Shown here piece after piece: positions 7,732 to 16,705 of a stretch of 64,000 nt of DNA. Where the stretch lies: assembly GCA_963662605.1 (NCBI GenBank), contig OY759785.1:1984001-2048000 (forward strand). Reading direction: 5' to 3'. Source of the stretch: G963662605 sp963662605. GTDB taxonomy: Bacteria > Bacteroidota > Ignavibacteria > Ignavibacteriales > Ignavibacteriaceae. Position 1 is the first letter of the stretch. Every line of letters begins with the position of its first letter. The notes beneath the pieces were generated by a model. The model ran no database searches. It was not told the origin of the DNA and worked only from the letters and a program-made list of their open reading frames with translations. The translations under genes were made by a program, and so were the position numbers.

Positions 7732-10689
7732 ATGGATAAGAAGTTTTTTGCATTCTCTTTCCTTTATATCAGCCTATTCAATTGCTATGTTATAGCCCAA
7801 ACCGGTTCGTGGAATCCAACAGGCGCTGACACATCTTTCCCACGTACTCTTTTTAAATCCTCTGATATACAAACCGTAAAATCATCTCTGAGCGATCCGC
7901 AGAATTTGCCACTATTTGCCGGTATTTATACTAACGCTTCTGAAGCAGTGCTTACTGATTCGAGTGATGCTTCGAGATTATTGAATAGCAATATTGCAAA
8001 AAATGCCGCGTTTGTTGTAACGCTGAGTAAAAAATATTCGGGCGGTTCTATTGCCGATATTTCATCCGACGAATCTGCCGCCCTGATTGCAAAAGTAATA
8101 TCAATTCTTGAATCATTCGATACTGCTGTTGACCGGATCACCGTATCAAATCCGGCTATATACGACAGCTGGCAGTGGAGAAGTAAAGAGCTCATTGATT
8201 TTTGTATAGCGTACGACCTTTTACGCGGTGCCGGAATTCCGGACTCACAATTAGCCAATGCTAAAAACCGGATTCAGCAGTTTGCAGGACATTTATACGA
8301 AGAATCAACCCGGCTTATTGCTCCACCTACCTATCCGGTGAGTTTCTTTGATCTGGTCTTTAACAATCACGCGATAATGACAGCATCTGCTCTTGGTATG
8401 GCTGCAGTAGTACTTAATACGTCCGTAAGTTCGGATGTAAATCAACAACCGCTCAACTGGATTAACACTGCTATGTGGAATCTGGAAAACATTTTATTTA
8501 TATCAGCGAATCGCCAGAGCGAACCGGGAAGTATCGGGGGATATGCTGAAGGGCCGGGATATTTCAGGTACGGCTTTCTTAATTATCTGCCGTTTATTCG
8601 CTCAATGGGCAACATGCTTCCTTTGAGTGCGCTTCAATACACATACCGGGGAGTGCCGCGTTCTATAGCCAATCCGTTTTTTGATGCGAGGTACGATTCG
8701 CTTTACCAATGGCTCGCGGATATCAGAATGCCCGATGGGAGGCTGCCGGCAGTGGAGGACACATACATAAACACCTATTTCCCGGAGTTGGCGTTAACCG
8801 GAAAATCAGCTTTCACATGGAAGAATTCTTTTAGTCGCTCTAATATCGGAAATTCACTGAGTGCTGCCTTGATGAGTTCAAACACCGATATGCGTGCAAA
8901 TTACATTGCGTCGCTTCCTGTTATAGGCTCGGGTTCGGATAGTCTTATGCATATACTGCCGTTGAGCGGCGATCTGGTATTCCGTTCTGCAAATGATTCA
9001 AATGCCGTCTACATGCATGTCACCGGAAAACATGGCATTGCCAGAGCGAATTCATATGGACACAATCAAGCAGATGTTTCGAGTTTTATTATATACAAAG
9101 GCGGCGAAGTTTTAGCAATGGATCCGGGATATGTAAGCTATGCGCGCAGGGGCGAAGTGGGGAATGCGCAAAACCATAATATGATTCTGGTGGATGGTGC
9201 CGGACCTTCGATTGGTGACCCACAGAATTCTAATGATGCCGATGGCTATATTGAAAATAATTTCACCCGTCCAAAACTCGACTATGCGGAAGTGCGAACA
9301 GCTTATTCAGGAACCACAATTAACCGGAAATTCTTATTTGTCAGAAAAACATATTTCCTCGATGCTGATTTTATCACATCCGCTTCGACGCATACATACA
9401 CCTGGCAGCTGCATGGATACGGCATTGAAGGCGGTTCGGCAATGAATGATGGAGCGTTTATTGATTATTTGACAAACGGTGAAGGCATCTGGGCAAAAGG
9501 AAGTGAGTCATTATTAGTTCATACGGCCGCCAGCGGCGGGGCAGTTGCATACTCCAAGGCAGTCATGCCGCATGAATATTCATACGATTCGACGAGAAAT
9601 CATACGGCAATGTACGCATCAAAAAATGCTGCCAATGCAGAATTTCTTTCAGCACTCTATCCATATGATTCAGTATCTGCAACAATTTCAACACTTACGT
9701 CATCTCCGGTTACCGCGCTTGAAATAATTGAGGGTGGATATACTGATATTGCATTTGCACAGAGTGACAGCATATTGCAAACGCTTGATAGCTCGGTGAC
9801 AAAGTTACACGGGAAAATCTCTTCCAACGGCAGCTTAGCTTTGTACTCTGAGCATAACCAATCCGGCAGATTTGATCAGTGGTTTATCAAGAGCGGCAGT
9901 CTTATGCAGTCTGGTGATACCAATTTATTTGTGAGCGATACTCGTCTTGATGCCTCTTTACAGCGCACGGCTGCTAATTCATTTGTGGGATTTATAAATA
10001 AAGCTTCGACAGTTACATTTTACATCGGTGGACAGGTTGTCAACATTGCGGGTGATAATATTCAATCATGGACACAGCCTGAATTGAATTACGTGACAGT
10101 CCGGTTTTCCGGTGCGTCAAATTTTGCTATACAGACTACTGCAGCCTTGAACCTAAAAGTCATTCCTCAAGGTTTTTATAATACGGCCGGTTATCTGAAT
10201 TGCAGGGATACGATTAAAATTCTACTTGCAAATTCAACAGCGCCGTATGCAATTATTGACTCCTCCATTGTAGTATTGGATTCGATAACTTTTACTGCGA
10301 CTGCGACTTTTGCTGCAACTCCAAGCGGGACATACTATATTGTAATCAAGCACAGGAACAGCATAGAGACGTGGAGCGAGCAGCCCATTTCTTTCTCAAA
10401 TGGAAATACAGAGTACTACGACTTCACCGATGCACAGTCAAAGGCGTTTGATAATAATCTGGTGCAAGTCTCCTCATCACCGGCCAGGTGGGCTATTTAT
10501 AGCGGAGATGTTAATCAGGACGGATATGTAGATCCTTTGGATTTATCCGTTGTGGACCAGGCTTCATTTAATTATGTTTCGGGCAGGGGAGTAGCAGCAG
10601 ATATTAATGGAGACGGTTATGTTGATCCTCTGGACTTGTCCATCACTGATCAAAACTCGTTTAACTACGTCGGTATCCGGCGGCCGTAA
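7732..10689 (+). CDS. Secreted heparinase II/III-like polysaccharide lyase with dockerin
   Basis: 985 residues. A signal peptide (about 1-22) ends in 'VIA' with Gln23 as the predicted first mature residue. An all-helical alginate-lyase-like region spans about 50-380. A heparinase II/III-like beta domain follows at about 410-570 ('HVTGKHGIARANSYGHNQAD', 'LAMDPGYVSYARRGE'). A long beta-rich region spans to about 915. The C-terminus (925-985) is a type I dockerin with two calcium loops, 'DVNQDGYVDPLD' and 'DINGDGYVDPLD'. It should cleave acidic polysaccharide outside the cell. There is no T9SS sorting tail, and no cohesin protein is encoded in this window. It stands alone between a cupin gene and a convergent hairpin. 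Confidence 0.8.
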   Translation: MDKKFFAFSFLYISLFNCYVIAQTGSWNPTGADTSFPRTLFKSSDIQTVKSSLSDPQNLPLFAGIYTNASEAVLTDSSDASRLLNSNIAKNAAFVVTLSKKYSGGSIADISSDESAALIAKVISILESFDTAVDRITVSNPAIYDSWQWRSKELIDFCIAYDLLRGAGIPDSQLANAKNRIQQFAGHLYEESTRLIAPPTYPVSFFDLVFNNHAIMTASALGMAAVVLNTSVSSDVNQQPLNWINTAMWNLENILFISANRQSEPGSIGGYAEGPGYFRYGFLNYLPFIRSMGNMLPLSALQYTYRGVPRSIANPFFDARYDSLYQWLADIRMPDGRLPAVEDTYINTYFPELALTGKSAFTWKNSFSRSNIGNSLSAALMSSNTDMRANYIASLPVIGSGSDSLMHILPLSGDLVFRSANDSNAVYMHVTGKHGIARANSYGHNQADVSSFIIYKGGEVLAMDPGYVSYARRGEVGNAQNHNMILVDGAGPSIGDPQNSNDADGYIENNFTRPKLDYAEVRTAYSGTTINRKFLFVRKTYFLDADFITSASTHTYTWQLHGYGIEGGSAMNDGAFIDYLTNGEGIWAKGSESLLVHTAASGGAVAYSKAVMPHEYSYDSTRNHTAMYASKNAANAEFLSALYPYDSVSATISTLTSSPVTALEIIEGGYTDIAFAQSDSILQTLDSSVTKLHGKISSNGSLALYSEHNQSGRFDQWFIKSGSLMQSGDTNLFVSDTRLDASLQRTAANSFVGFINKASTVTFYIGGQVVNIAGDNIQSWTQPELNYVTVRFSGASNFAIQTTAALNLKVIPQGFYNTAGYLNCRDTIKILLANSTAPYAIIDSSIVVLDSITFTATATFAATPSGTYYIVIKHRNSIETWSEQPISFSNGNTEYYDFTDAQSKAFDNNLVQVSSSPARWAIYSGDVNQDGYVDPLDLSVVDQASFNYVSGRGVAADINGDGYVDPLDLSITDQNSFNYVGIRRP

Positions 10690-10738
10690 TCACATAAAAG
10701 TTCAAAAGCATTAGACTCACCGGTTATAAAAACAAGTC

Positions 10739-10772
10739 GGGAGAAAACTTGCTGTTCATGCAGTTTTCTCCC
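10739..10772. terminator. Hairpin between convergent lyase and ric genes
   Basis: Perfect 11-base stem GGGAGAAAACT / AGTTTTCTCCC with a 12-base loop, between the stops of the lyase gene and ric. The stem lacks a following T-run but is placed where a shared terminator is expected. Confidence 0.5.
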
Positions 10773-10809
10773 AACCTGGTGGAAATACTATCTGGATTAT
10801 TTCGATAGT

Positions 10810-11535
10810 TTACTGGTTTTCTAACTGAATTGCTTTTGGGAATAAGATGTTGTTCTCCAGATGAATATGGATATGCAAATCATTTTCAAAAGCAGATAAC
10901 TCATAGTACAACGCCTTGAAGGTGTTGCATGCATCAGCAGGGGGATTGTAGTTCGCACTTAAATCCCGGATTTGCTGTAGTGCATCACCCGCGCTGGTAT
11001 GTTCAGCTTCCATCGCGCTAATGGGGAATCGAACGGACATCGGGGCAGCGAATTCAACCTTCTGCCTCTTTGCTTCAACTATTTTCTGGATGAGTGGGAA
11101 TAAAACCCTTTCTTCTTTTAGTAAGTGGCTGCTCAACTCCGTGGCAACACCATTGAACAGTTCGGTAATGGTGATAACTTCCGGATGATTATTTCCGTGA
11201 GCATTGACTACCTTATCCGCAAAAGCCGTGATTATCGGAAGCTTATCGCGAACATATTTGTGATGCGTGCTGACGATATGCTGAATCAACAGGTCAAGTT
11301 CCATGCTGTTAAAATCAGCATTACTAGCCTCTGTATAATTGAGAATGTCGGTGATTTCTTTCGATACCTGTTCGGCATTCACATTTTTACCCGCGCAAGC
11401 CTGATCGAGCGCGATATTTCCATGACAGCAAAAATCGAGGCCGTACTTTTCAAAAGTGGCGGCAGTGGCTATATTCTGCGTAACAATACTACGTAGTGTC
11501 ATGTCCTTAATACTATTATTCTGTGCGTTTAACAT
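10810..11535 (-). CDS. ric: Iron-sulfur cluster repair di-iron protein (RIC)
   Basis: 241 residues from the ATG at 11535, which has AAGGAA upstream; longer in-frame starts run into the norZ stop region and add a sequence unlike the family. An N-terminal ScdA-type domain shows 'FEKYGLDFCCHGN'. The C-terminal hemerythrin-like domain carries the di-iron ligands in 'HHKYVRD', 'LLKEERVLFP', 'EHTSAGD' and 'HIHLENNILFP'. RIC (YtfE, ScdA) restores iron-sulfur clusters damaged by nitric oxide or peroxide. It lies 19 bases after the NO reductase gene on the same strand, so the two form an operon for nitrosative stress. The Crp/Fnr regulator gene is just upstream. Confidence 0.93.
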   Translation of the reverse strand: MLNAQNNSIKDMTLRSIVTQNIATAATFEKYGLDFCCHGNIALDQACAGKNVNAEQVSKEITDILNYTEASNADFNSMELDLLIQHIVSTHHKYVRDKLPIITAFADKVVNAHGNNHPEVITITELFNGVATELSSHLLKEERVLFPLIQKIVEAKRQKVEFAAPMSVRFPISAMEAEHTSAGDALQQIRDLSANYNPPADACNTFKALYYELSAFENDLHIHIHLENNILFPKAIQLENQ

Positions 11536-11554
11536 ATAATCATTCCTTATAACA

Positions 11555-13780
11555 TTATTTAGCTTTTTTGATAAACTTAACTGACAACTGAAATACGAAA
11601 AAGACCAATACAAGAGCTCCGATACCGAATATGGTATCACCAAAAGCCCGGCTCCAGCGAATATTCTGCATGATTGGTGACTGTAAGAACTCCGAGCTGC
11701 GTGCGTACCAGTAGCCGTATTTTACTGATGCCCATGTTTGCATGAGTCCCACCGGAAGCAGGCTGAATGTGACCATGGTGAAGAGTCCGATATTGATAGC
11801 CCAGAAAGAGAAGCGGAGAGGTTTTTCATTCCATTCAATATCAGGACGCATGGAGCGCAAGGTAAAGAGCATAAGTCCGATGCCGAGCATGCCGTACACA
11901 CCGAAAAGAGCAGCGTGTCCGTGTACCGGAGTGGTATTGAGTCCCTGCATGTAGTACAAAGCGATAGGCGGATTGATCATGAATCCGAAAATACCTGCGC
12001 CGAGCATGTTCCAGAAGGCTACTGCAACGAAGTAATAAATAGGCCATTTGTATTTCTTAACCCATTCGGTACTTTTTGAGAGGCGGATATTTTCCCAAGC
12101 CTCAAATCCGACAAATATCAACGGTACAACTTCAAGTGCACTGAAAACAGAGCCGAGGGCAAGGGCAATCATTGGCGTGCCGCTGAAATACAGATGATGT
12201 AATGTTCCTATAATACCACCGGACAAAAAGATTGTTGACGCCAGGATGGTAGTCCTCGTTGTTGTCCGGATACTTATCAATTGCAAACGGGAGAATAAGA
12301 ATGCAATGACGACTGTTGCAAATACTTCAAAGAATCCTTCAACCCAAAGATGAACTACCCACCAGCGCCAATACTCTGCAATTGCAAGATTGGTATGTTT
12401 GCCGTACATCAAAGCAGCCGCGTAGAATGCCGCGATAGCTACGGATGATATAAGGAATAATGTCAGAATGTCTTTTTGGTCTGGATTGTTTTTCAATGCC
12501 GGTTTAATAGCTCTGACCATAAGAATTAACCAGAGTACAAGGCCGATAAACAGGGCAATCTGAAAAAACCTGCCGAGGTCAATATATTCGTATCCGCTGT
12601 GACCGAATAAGAACCAGTACTGGCCTGACATTTTATTCATTACGCTGAACCATTCGCCTGCCATTGAGCCGAGAACGACGACTAAGAGTGCGCCGAACAA
12701 AACATTAACTCCGAGTTTCTGGAATTTCGGTTCAATACCACTAACGGCGGGTCCGATGTACAAGCCGGATGCAAGCCATGCCGTGGCTATCCAGAAAATG
12801 CCGAGCTGCGTGTGCCATGTACGGGTCACCGTATAAGGCAGGTATTTATCAAGCGGGAATCCATAGAAACCGCTTCCTTCTACGGAGTAATGTGCGGTTA
12901 TTACTCCGAGAAGGATTTGGATAAGAAACAAACCTGACACAATCCAAAAATATTTTACGACTGATTTTTGAGATGCTGTTAATGTAGAACCGACTACGGG
13001 ATCAACTGTTGGAATCTCTTTAAACTCTTCTTTTTCGCCCTTACTGGCATAGAACCACACCATGCCGCCTAATCCTGCGAGAAGCATGATAATGCTGAAT
13101 CCGGTCCAGATAATCGAATCGCTTGTTGGTGTATTTCCTACGAGCTCTTCATGAGGCCAGTTGCCGGTATAGGTAACATCGTCATTAGGACGGTTGGTTG
13201 TGGCTGCCCATGCAGACCAGAAGAAAAACGTACTGAGCTTTTTCAGCTTGACCGTATCAGTCAACGTGTGTTTTCTCATCGCGTATTCTTTTTTGCCTTC
13301 GGCGAAAAGTTTGGAATAATAATTTGAAAGCGAAGCAATTGCTTGTGCACGGGTTGTATCAACTGTCAATATTCCGGTGGAAGCATCGTATCTGTTTGTT
13401 TTAAGTGTAGTTTGAAGGCGTGATTTTAACGCTGCCTGATTTTCAGATGAAATGTTTTCAAAATCTTTTCCATAAGCGCTGCGTGACCACTCGTTGAGGA
13501 TAAACATGGCTTCACGGTGCAGCCAGTCTGCTGTCCAGTCGGGAGCGACATAACTGCCGTGTCCCCACAAAGAGCCCATTTCCATACCTCCGAGGGCCTG
13601 CCAGATGTTCTGACCTTCCTGAATATCGTCTTTTGTGCAGATAAGTGTGCCGTCGGAAGTCTGTACTTTCTCCGGTATCGGAGGAGCTTCCTGATAAATG
13701 CGGTGGCCAACCCAGCCTAAAACTGCGAACGAGACCACATTCACAAAAACAAACCAGAACCAGTATTTTCTCATCATCAT
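11555..13780 (-). CDS. norZ: Quinol-dependent nitric oxide reductase (qNOR)
   Basis: 741 residues, the length of single-subunit quinol NO reductases. The N-terminal helix (about 5-25) is followed by a periplasmic domain resembling NorC without haem-binding cysteines ('DGTLICTKDDIQEGQNIWQALGG'). The NorB-like haem-copper-oxidase core begins near residue 270, with ligands in 'WHTQLGIFWIATAW' and 'HLWVEGFFEVFATV'. It reduces 2 NO to N2O with electrons from menaquinol at the cytoplasmic membrane. Three ATGs run in tandem at the start; the first is preceded by AAGGAAT. ric follows in the same operon. A Crp/Fnr-type palindrome lies 61 bases upstream, so NO- or redox-dependent induction is likely. 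Confidence 0.95.
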   Translation of the reverse strand: MMMRKYWFWFVFVNVVSFAVLGWVGHRIYQEAPPIPEKVQTSDGTLICTKDDIQEGQNIWQALGGMEMGSLWGHGSYVAPDWTADWLHREAMFILNEWSRSAYGKDFENISSENQAALKSRLQTTLKTNRYDASTGILTVDTTRAQAIASLSNYYSKLFAEGKKEYAMRKHTLTDTVKLKKLSTFFFWSAWAATTNRPNDDVTYTGNWPHEELVGNTPTSDSIIWTGFSIIMLLAGLGGMVWFYASKGEKEEFKEIPTVDPVVGSTLTASQKSVVKYFWIVSGLFLIQILLGVITAHYSVEGSGFYGFPLDKYLPYTVTRTWHTQLGIFWIATAWLASGLYIGPAVSGIEPKFQKLGVNVLFGALLVVVLGSMAGEWFSVMNKMSGQYWFLFGHSGYEYIDLGRFFQIALFIGLVLWLILMVRAIKPALKNNPDQKDILTLFLISSVAIAAFYAAALMYGKHTNLAIAEYWRWWVVHLWVEGFFEVFATVVIAFLFSRLQLISIRTTTRTTILASTIFLSGGIIGTLHHLYFSGTPMIALALGSVFSALEVVPLIFVGFEAWENIRLSKSTEWVKKYKWPIYYFVAVAFWNMLGAGIFGFMINPPIALYYMQGLNTTPVHGHAALFGVYGMLGIGLMLFTLRSMRPDIEWNEKPLRFSFWAINIGLFTMVTFSLLPVGLMQTWASVKYGYWYARSSEFLQSPIMQNIRWSRAFGDTIFGIGALVLVFFVFQLSVKFIKKAK

Positions 13781-13840
13781 TCTATTCCTTGTTTTAACAA
13801 TTCTTGATAATAAAAATACAGGAAGGCTCGGCCGGAAACT

Positions 13841-13854
13841 TTGACTTAAGTCAA
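13841..13854 (-). promoter_or_regulatory. Crp/Fnr-type operator upstream of norZ-ric
   Basis: TTGACTTAAGTCAA, a perfect 14-base palindrome with the TTGA-N6-TCAA shape of Fnr/Dnr/NnrR operators. On the minus strand a TATTTT hexamer (13818-13813) has its centre 32 bases from the operator centre. This is the spacing of class II activation (operator at about -41.5). The regulator encoded immediately upstream is the natural candidate to bind it. Confidence 0.75.
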
Positions 13855-13867
13855 TATTTGAAAATTG

Positions 13868-14569
13868 TCAGAAAGAGAGATTTTTCAGCCGTTTGAGGTC
13901 TTTGATGATTATACTCTTGCCGCGTACCTGAATAATTCCGTCGTTCTGGAATTTTTTTAGCGTTCTCGATAGTGTTTCAAGTGCAGTGCCCAGATAAACG
14001 GCGAGATCGGACTTTGATATGGCTATGTGCAGCGAAGGCAATCCTTTTTCCGATAAAGGGGAGTGGGTGTATTCCTCCATGAGATAGTGGGCTAACCTTG
14101 AGGACACTTCGTTTAACGTGAGACTTTCGAGTCTGTTCGTCAACTCCCGCAGTTTTTTGGTGAATCCGGAAATGATTTTGAAATTTATCTGCGGATGAGT
14201 ATCGAGAAATTTCATGAAGCCGTCTTTTGAAATGTAGATGAGTACGGTATCATCAATTGCCTGCGCGTTAACAGGGTAGGTGCTGCGGTTTTCAAATAAA
14301 GCGACTTCGGCGAACGGATCGAAAGGTTTTACTAAATGGACGATGGCTTCTTTACCGTCGGCAGAGAGTTTCAAGACCTTTATTTTACCTTCCAGTACGA
14401 TATAAAAACCATGATAAGTTTCACCCTCGGTGAAAATAACATCATGTTTCTTGTATAATTTTATCGTTGTTGATTCGGCAACCTCGCGCAGCTCATTTTC
14501 AGAAAACTCCGAAAACAGCGGAATTGTCGCTAATATATGCTCTATTTCATGTTTGATTTCTTGCTGCAT
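13868..14569 (-). CDS. Crp/Fnr-family transcription regulator, NO-module linked
   Basis: 233 residues: an N-terminal cyclic-nucleotide-binding-like sensor domain (about 15-130, 'HGFYIVLEGKIKVLKLSADGKEA'), a dimer helix, and a C-terminal winged helix with 'AISKSDLAVYLGTALETLSR' at about 178-200. There is no cysteine in the protein, so it cannot bind an FNR [4Fe-4S] cluster. Sensing by haem, as in Dnr/NnrR, or by another ligand is possible. It is transcribed toward norZ-ric and its stop is 13 bases from the operator at 13841-13854, so it probably controls that operon. No similar operator was found upstream of its own start. Confidence 0.88.
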   Translation of the reverse strand: MQQEIKHEIEHILATIPLFSEFSENELREVAESTTIKLYKKHDVIFTEGETYHGFYIVLEGKIKVLKLSADGKEAIVHLVKPFDPFAEVALFENRSTYPVNAQAIDDTVLIYISKDGFMKFLDTHPQINFKIISGFTKKLRELTNRLESLTLNEVSSRLAHYLMEEYTHSPLSEKGLPSLHIAISKSDLAVYLGTALETLSRTLKKFQNDGIIQVRGKSIIIKDLKRLKNLSF

Positions 14570-14643
14570 GATTATTAAACAAAATCATTGCGGAAATAAT
14601 TCAATTATTAATGTTTCAGAATGGGAGCATCAAAAGTTTTTGT

Positions 14644-14804
14644 GTCATCCCGGAATCCGTCGGTAGATAGATATCCGGAATCCATTTTGCCTTTAATTGA
14701 GTTCAGTCTGGATTCTCCCAAGGGGATTCTGCGAACGTATAAATCTGACGGGATAAAACATCCCCTTCGTTCCACATTGTCCACGTCAGATTTTACGGAA
14801 TGAC
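14644..14804. repeat. Palindromic GTCATnCCGGAA-type element
   Basis: Begins GTCATCCCGGAATCC and ends in the opposite orientation TTTTACGGAATGAC, with internal 'TATCCGGAATCCATTTTGCC'. The same blocks build the better preserved element at 29087-29341, so both are copies of one dispersed inverted-repeat family. Non-coding, in the 440-base gap before the Crp/Fnr gene. Confidence 0.65.
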
Positions 14805-14912
14805 AAACAACGAGATTCTTAAATTGACTGTGTTGCCATCGGAAATAGAAGAAAATAATGGTGTAAACAAAAAAAGCTTCGGAGAAGTGGCTCTAAAAAG
14901 ACGATTGTTTGA

Positions 14913-14981
14913 GTCGCTCCTCCGGAGTTCCATCGTTTAATGTCCATGGATTTCTTCTAAGCTGTCACTCCTGCGGAGTTC
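14913..14981. repeat. Two 18-base direct repeats with palindromic core
   Basis: GTCGCTCCTCCGGAGTTC (14913-14930) and GTCACTCCTGCGGAGTTC (14964-14981) differ at two positions and are 51 bases apart. Each has the self-complementary core CTCCnnCGGAG. They lie just after the end of the ABC permease gene. Role unknown. Confidence 0.6.
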
Positions 14982-15010
14982 AGAATATGAATTTTGGAAG
15001 GGGATTTCGA

Positions 15011-16705
15011 TTAGATATCTTTTGTTATTTCTTTTAGCCCGAGAAAATAGGTGAGGATTGTCAGCACGAATGACAAGAGCGCTATCATGGCGAGGGATAG
15101 AGTGAAGAAACTCAGCGGCAGGGGGAGCTTCAAGTTCTGGGTGAAAATAAAATACTGGGTAAGGGGAATGAATAATACTGCTATGATAAATCCGAGATAG
15201 AACAGGCATACGAGAAAAGCTGTCGAAGCGCCTTGTGATGAGGCTATTCTAATCGGATTCTTCTCTTCAAAATTGGCAAAGTACGTACCGAATCCATAGT
15301 TCACGGATACAACGGTAATGGTAATCATCAACGTTACAATTGCCGAGAAAAGTTTCAGCGAGACTGAAAACATAACGTGACTAAAAAGCGTGAGCATCTC
15401 CGAAAGCAGCAGCATAAAGGCAAGGTAAAAGATATACCGGTAATGATATATCTTCGTGTAATTAACTGGTGCCGAGCGGATCTTCCAGAACGTGTTACCT
15501 TCCAGGCTGTAATGCGGGAACACAAACCGCAGTGCAAGCGAACTGATAAAGAACGCATTGAACAGGAAGAATACCAAATAAATCAATGCCTGCACTTCTG
15601 GATTCAGGCTTCGGTACAGTTCGGTTGATTTCCCGCCGATGCTCAGAATGAAGACTCCCATGAGGGAAATCATCAGTAGCAGGTGAAATGTCTGCGCCGG
15701 ATCACGGAGGAAGAGGACTACTTCTTTTCTGAAAATACTCCAGAAGACAGGGGAGCCTTTCCGTTCATTATCAAAGCGCAGAAGTGCAACGGATTTGTTT
15801 TTCTTCTCATCGTCTTTCGGACGGATTTCCGAAGCAATAATGAATGTTTTATAACAGGTTTTTTGTGCTATAACATATCCGGCGAGCACTAATATTGCTG
15901 TTTCCGCATAAAGCAGAATGATATAGCCGAATGCCATCATTGTTTCGCCGCGTTGAAACCAGTAAAGGCTGTTTGCCACCCATGTATTCGGCAGGTATTT
16001 CAATAGGGGATTGTCAAGCTGAGCGAACATAGCTTTAACATAGGATTCCGACATGACGGCTTCCTGAATGATGCGCGGCGGGTCATTGAAATATAAAAAT
16101 ACAACGACGCTTATCAGGTAAAACGTGCCGAGTATCAATATCGTCCATTTAATGCCGATTTTTGACGCTACTCTGATAAGCAAAAACAGAATAAGCACAC
16201 CGAGTATCGCCGCGATGAGTGTGAACGGAAGGAACAATCCCACTACCGCATTAATATAGAACATGATGCCCAGTTTGAAATACTGTCCGTATGCCAGCAG
16301 AACCGAAAACAGAATCAATATGAGAACACCCGAACTATAAAAGAAGTTATCGAAAAACTTTACGAGGAAAATATTCTCCTGCGGTATTGGTTTGGTGAAC
16401 AAATAATCAATCTCTTTCGATTTGAACAATCCGGTGAGCGATACCATAATGTTGCCGGCGTTTACGGCGAGAAAAAACACAAAGAGAATAATGGAGATGA
16501 AGCGGTGAAAGAGGAAGTTATTCAATTTTAATACGGTTAATACATGCCAGAGTACTGCGCCGGAAATTTTGTACATGCCGTAAGCGAATCCGAAATAAAT
16601 TAATCCGGCAGCAAGGTTTTTAATAACGGTTTTTGGTTTTTTGTCGAAGCTCAGGACAAAGAAGGAGTAGATTTTGTAGACGAGCAGATGCAGCAGCTGC
16701 TTCAT
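15011..16705 (-). CDS. ABC exporter permease, ABC-2 type
   Basis: 564 residues with about 10-12 hydrophobic segments, for example 'FLVCLFYLGFIIAVLFIPLT' and 'LALRFVFPHYSLEGNTFW'. The 'FRKEVVLFLRDPAQTFHLLL' stretch near residue 330 resembles the cytoplasmic entry of ABC-2 permease halves, suggesting two fused six-helix halves. Its ATG overlaps the stop of the ATPase gene by four bases, so the two are translated together as one transporter. Substrate is not known. The operon starts with a large AAA+ protein. Confidence 0.85.
   Translation of the reverse strand: MKQLLHLLVYKIYSFFVLSFDKKPKTVIKNLAAGLIYFGFAYGMYKISGAVLWHVLTVLKLNNFLFHRFISIILFVFFLAVNAGNIMVSLTGLFKSKEIDYLFTKPIPQENIFLVKFFDNFFYSSGVLILILFSVLLAYGQYFKLGIMFYINAVVGLFLPFTLIAAILGVLILFLLIRVASKIGIKWTILILGTFYLISVVVFLYFNDPPRIIQEAVMSESYVKAMFAQLDNPLLKYLPNTWVANSLYWFQRGETMMAFGYIILLYAETAILVLAGYVIAQKTCYKTFIIASEIRPKDDEKKNKSVALLRFDNERKGSPVFWSIFRKEVVLFLRDPAQTFHLLLMISLMGVFILSIGGKSTELYRSLNPEVQALIYLVFFLFNAFFISSLALRFVFPHYSLEGNTFWKIRSAPVNYTKIYHYRYIFYLAFMLLLSEMLTLFSHVMFSVSLKLFSAIVTLMITITVVSVNYGFGTYFANFEEKNPIRIASSQGASTAFLVCLFYLGFIIAVLFIPLTQYFIFTQNLKLPLPLSFFTLSLAMIALLSFVLTILTYFLGLKEITKDI

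Noticed and set aside
7777..7800. Lipobox at 'SLFNC' in the lyase signal peptide
   Set aside because: The residues before Cys do not fit the lipobox consensus and a good signal peptidase I site (VIA-Q) follows five residues later.
11125..11496. 123-residue open frame opposite to ric
   Set aside because: Antisense shadow of a well supported gene without its own binding site or family resemblance.
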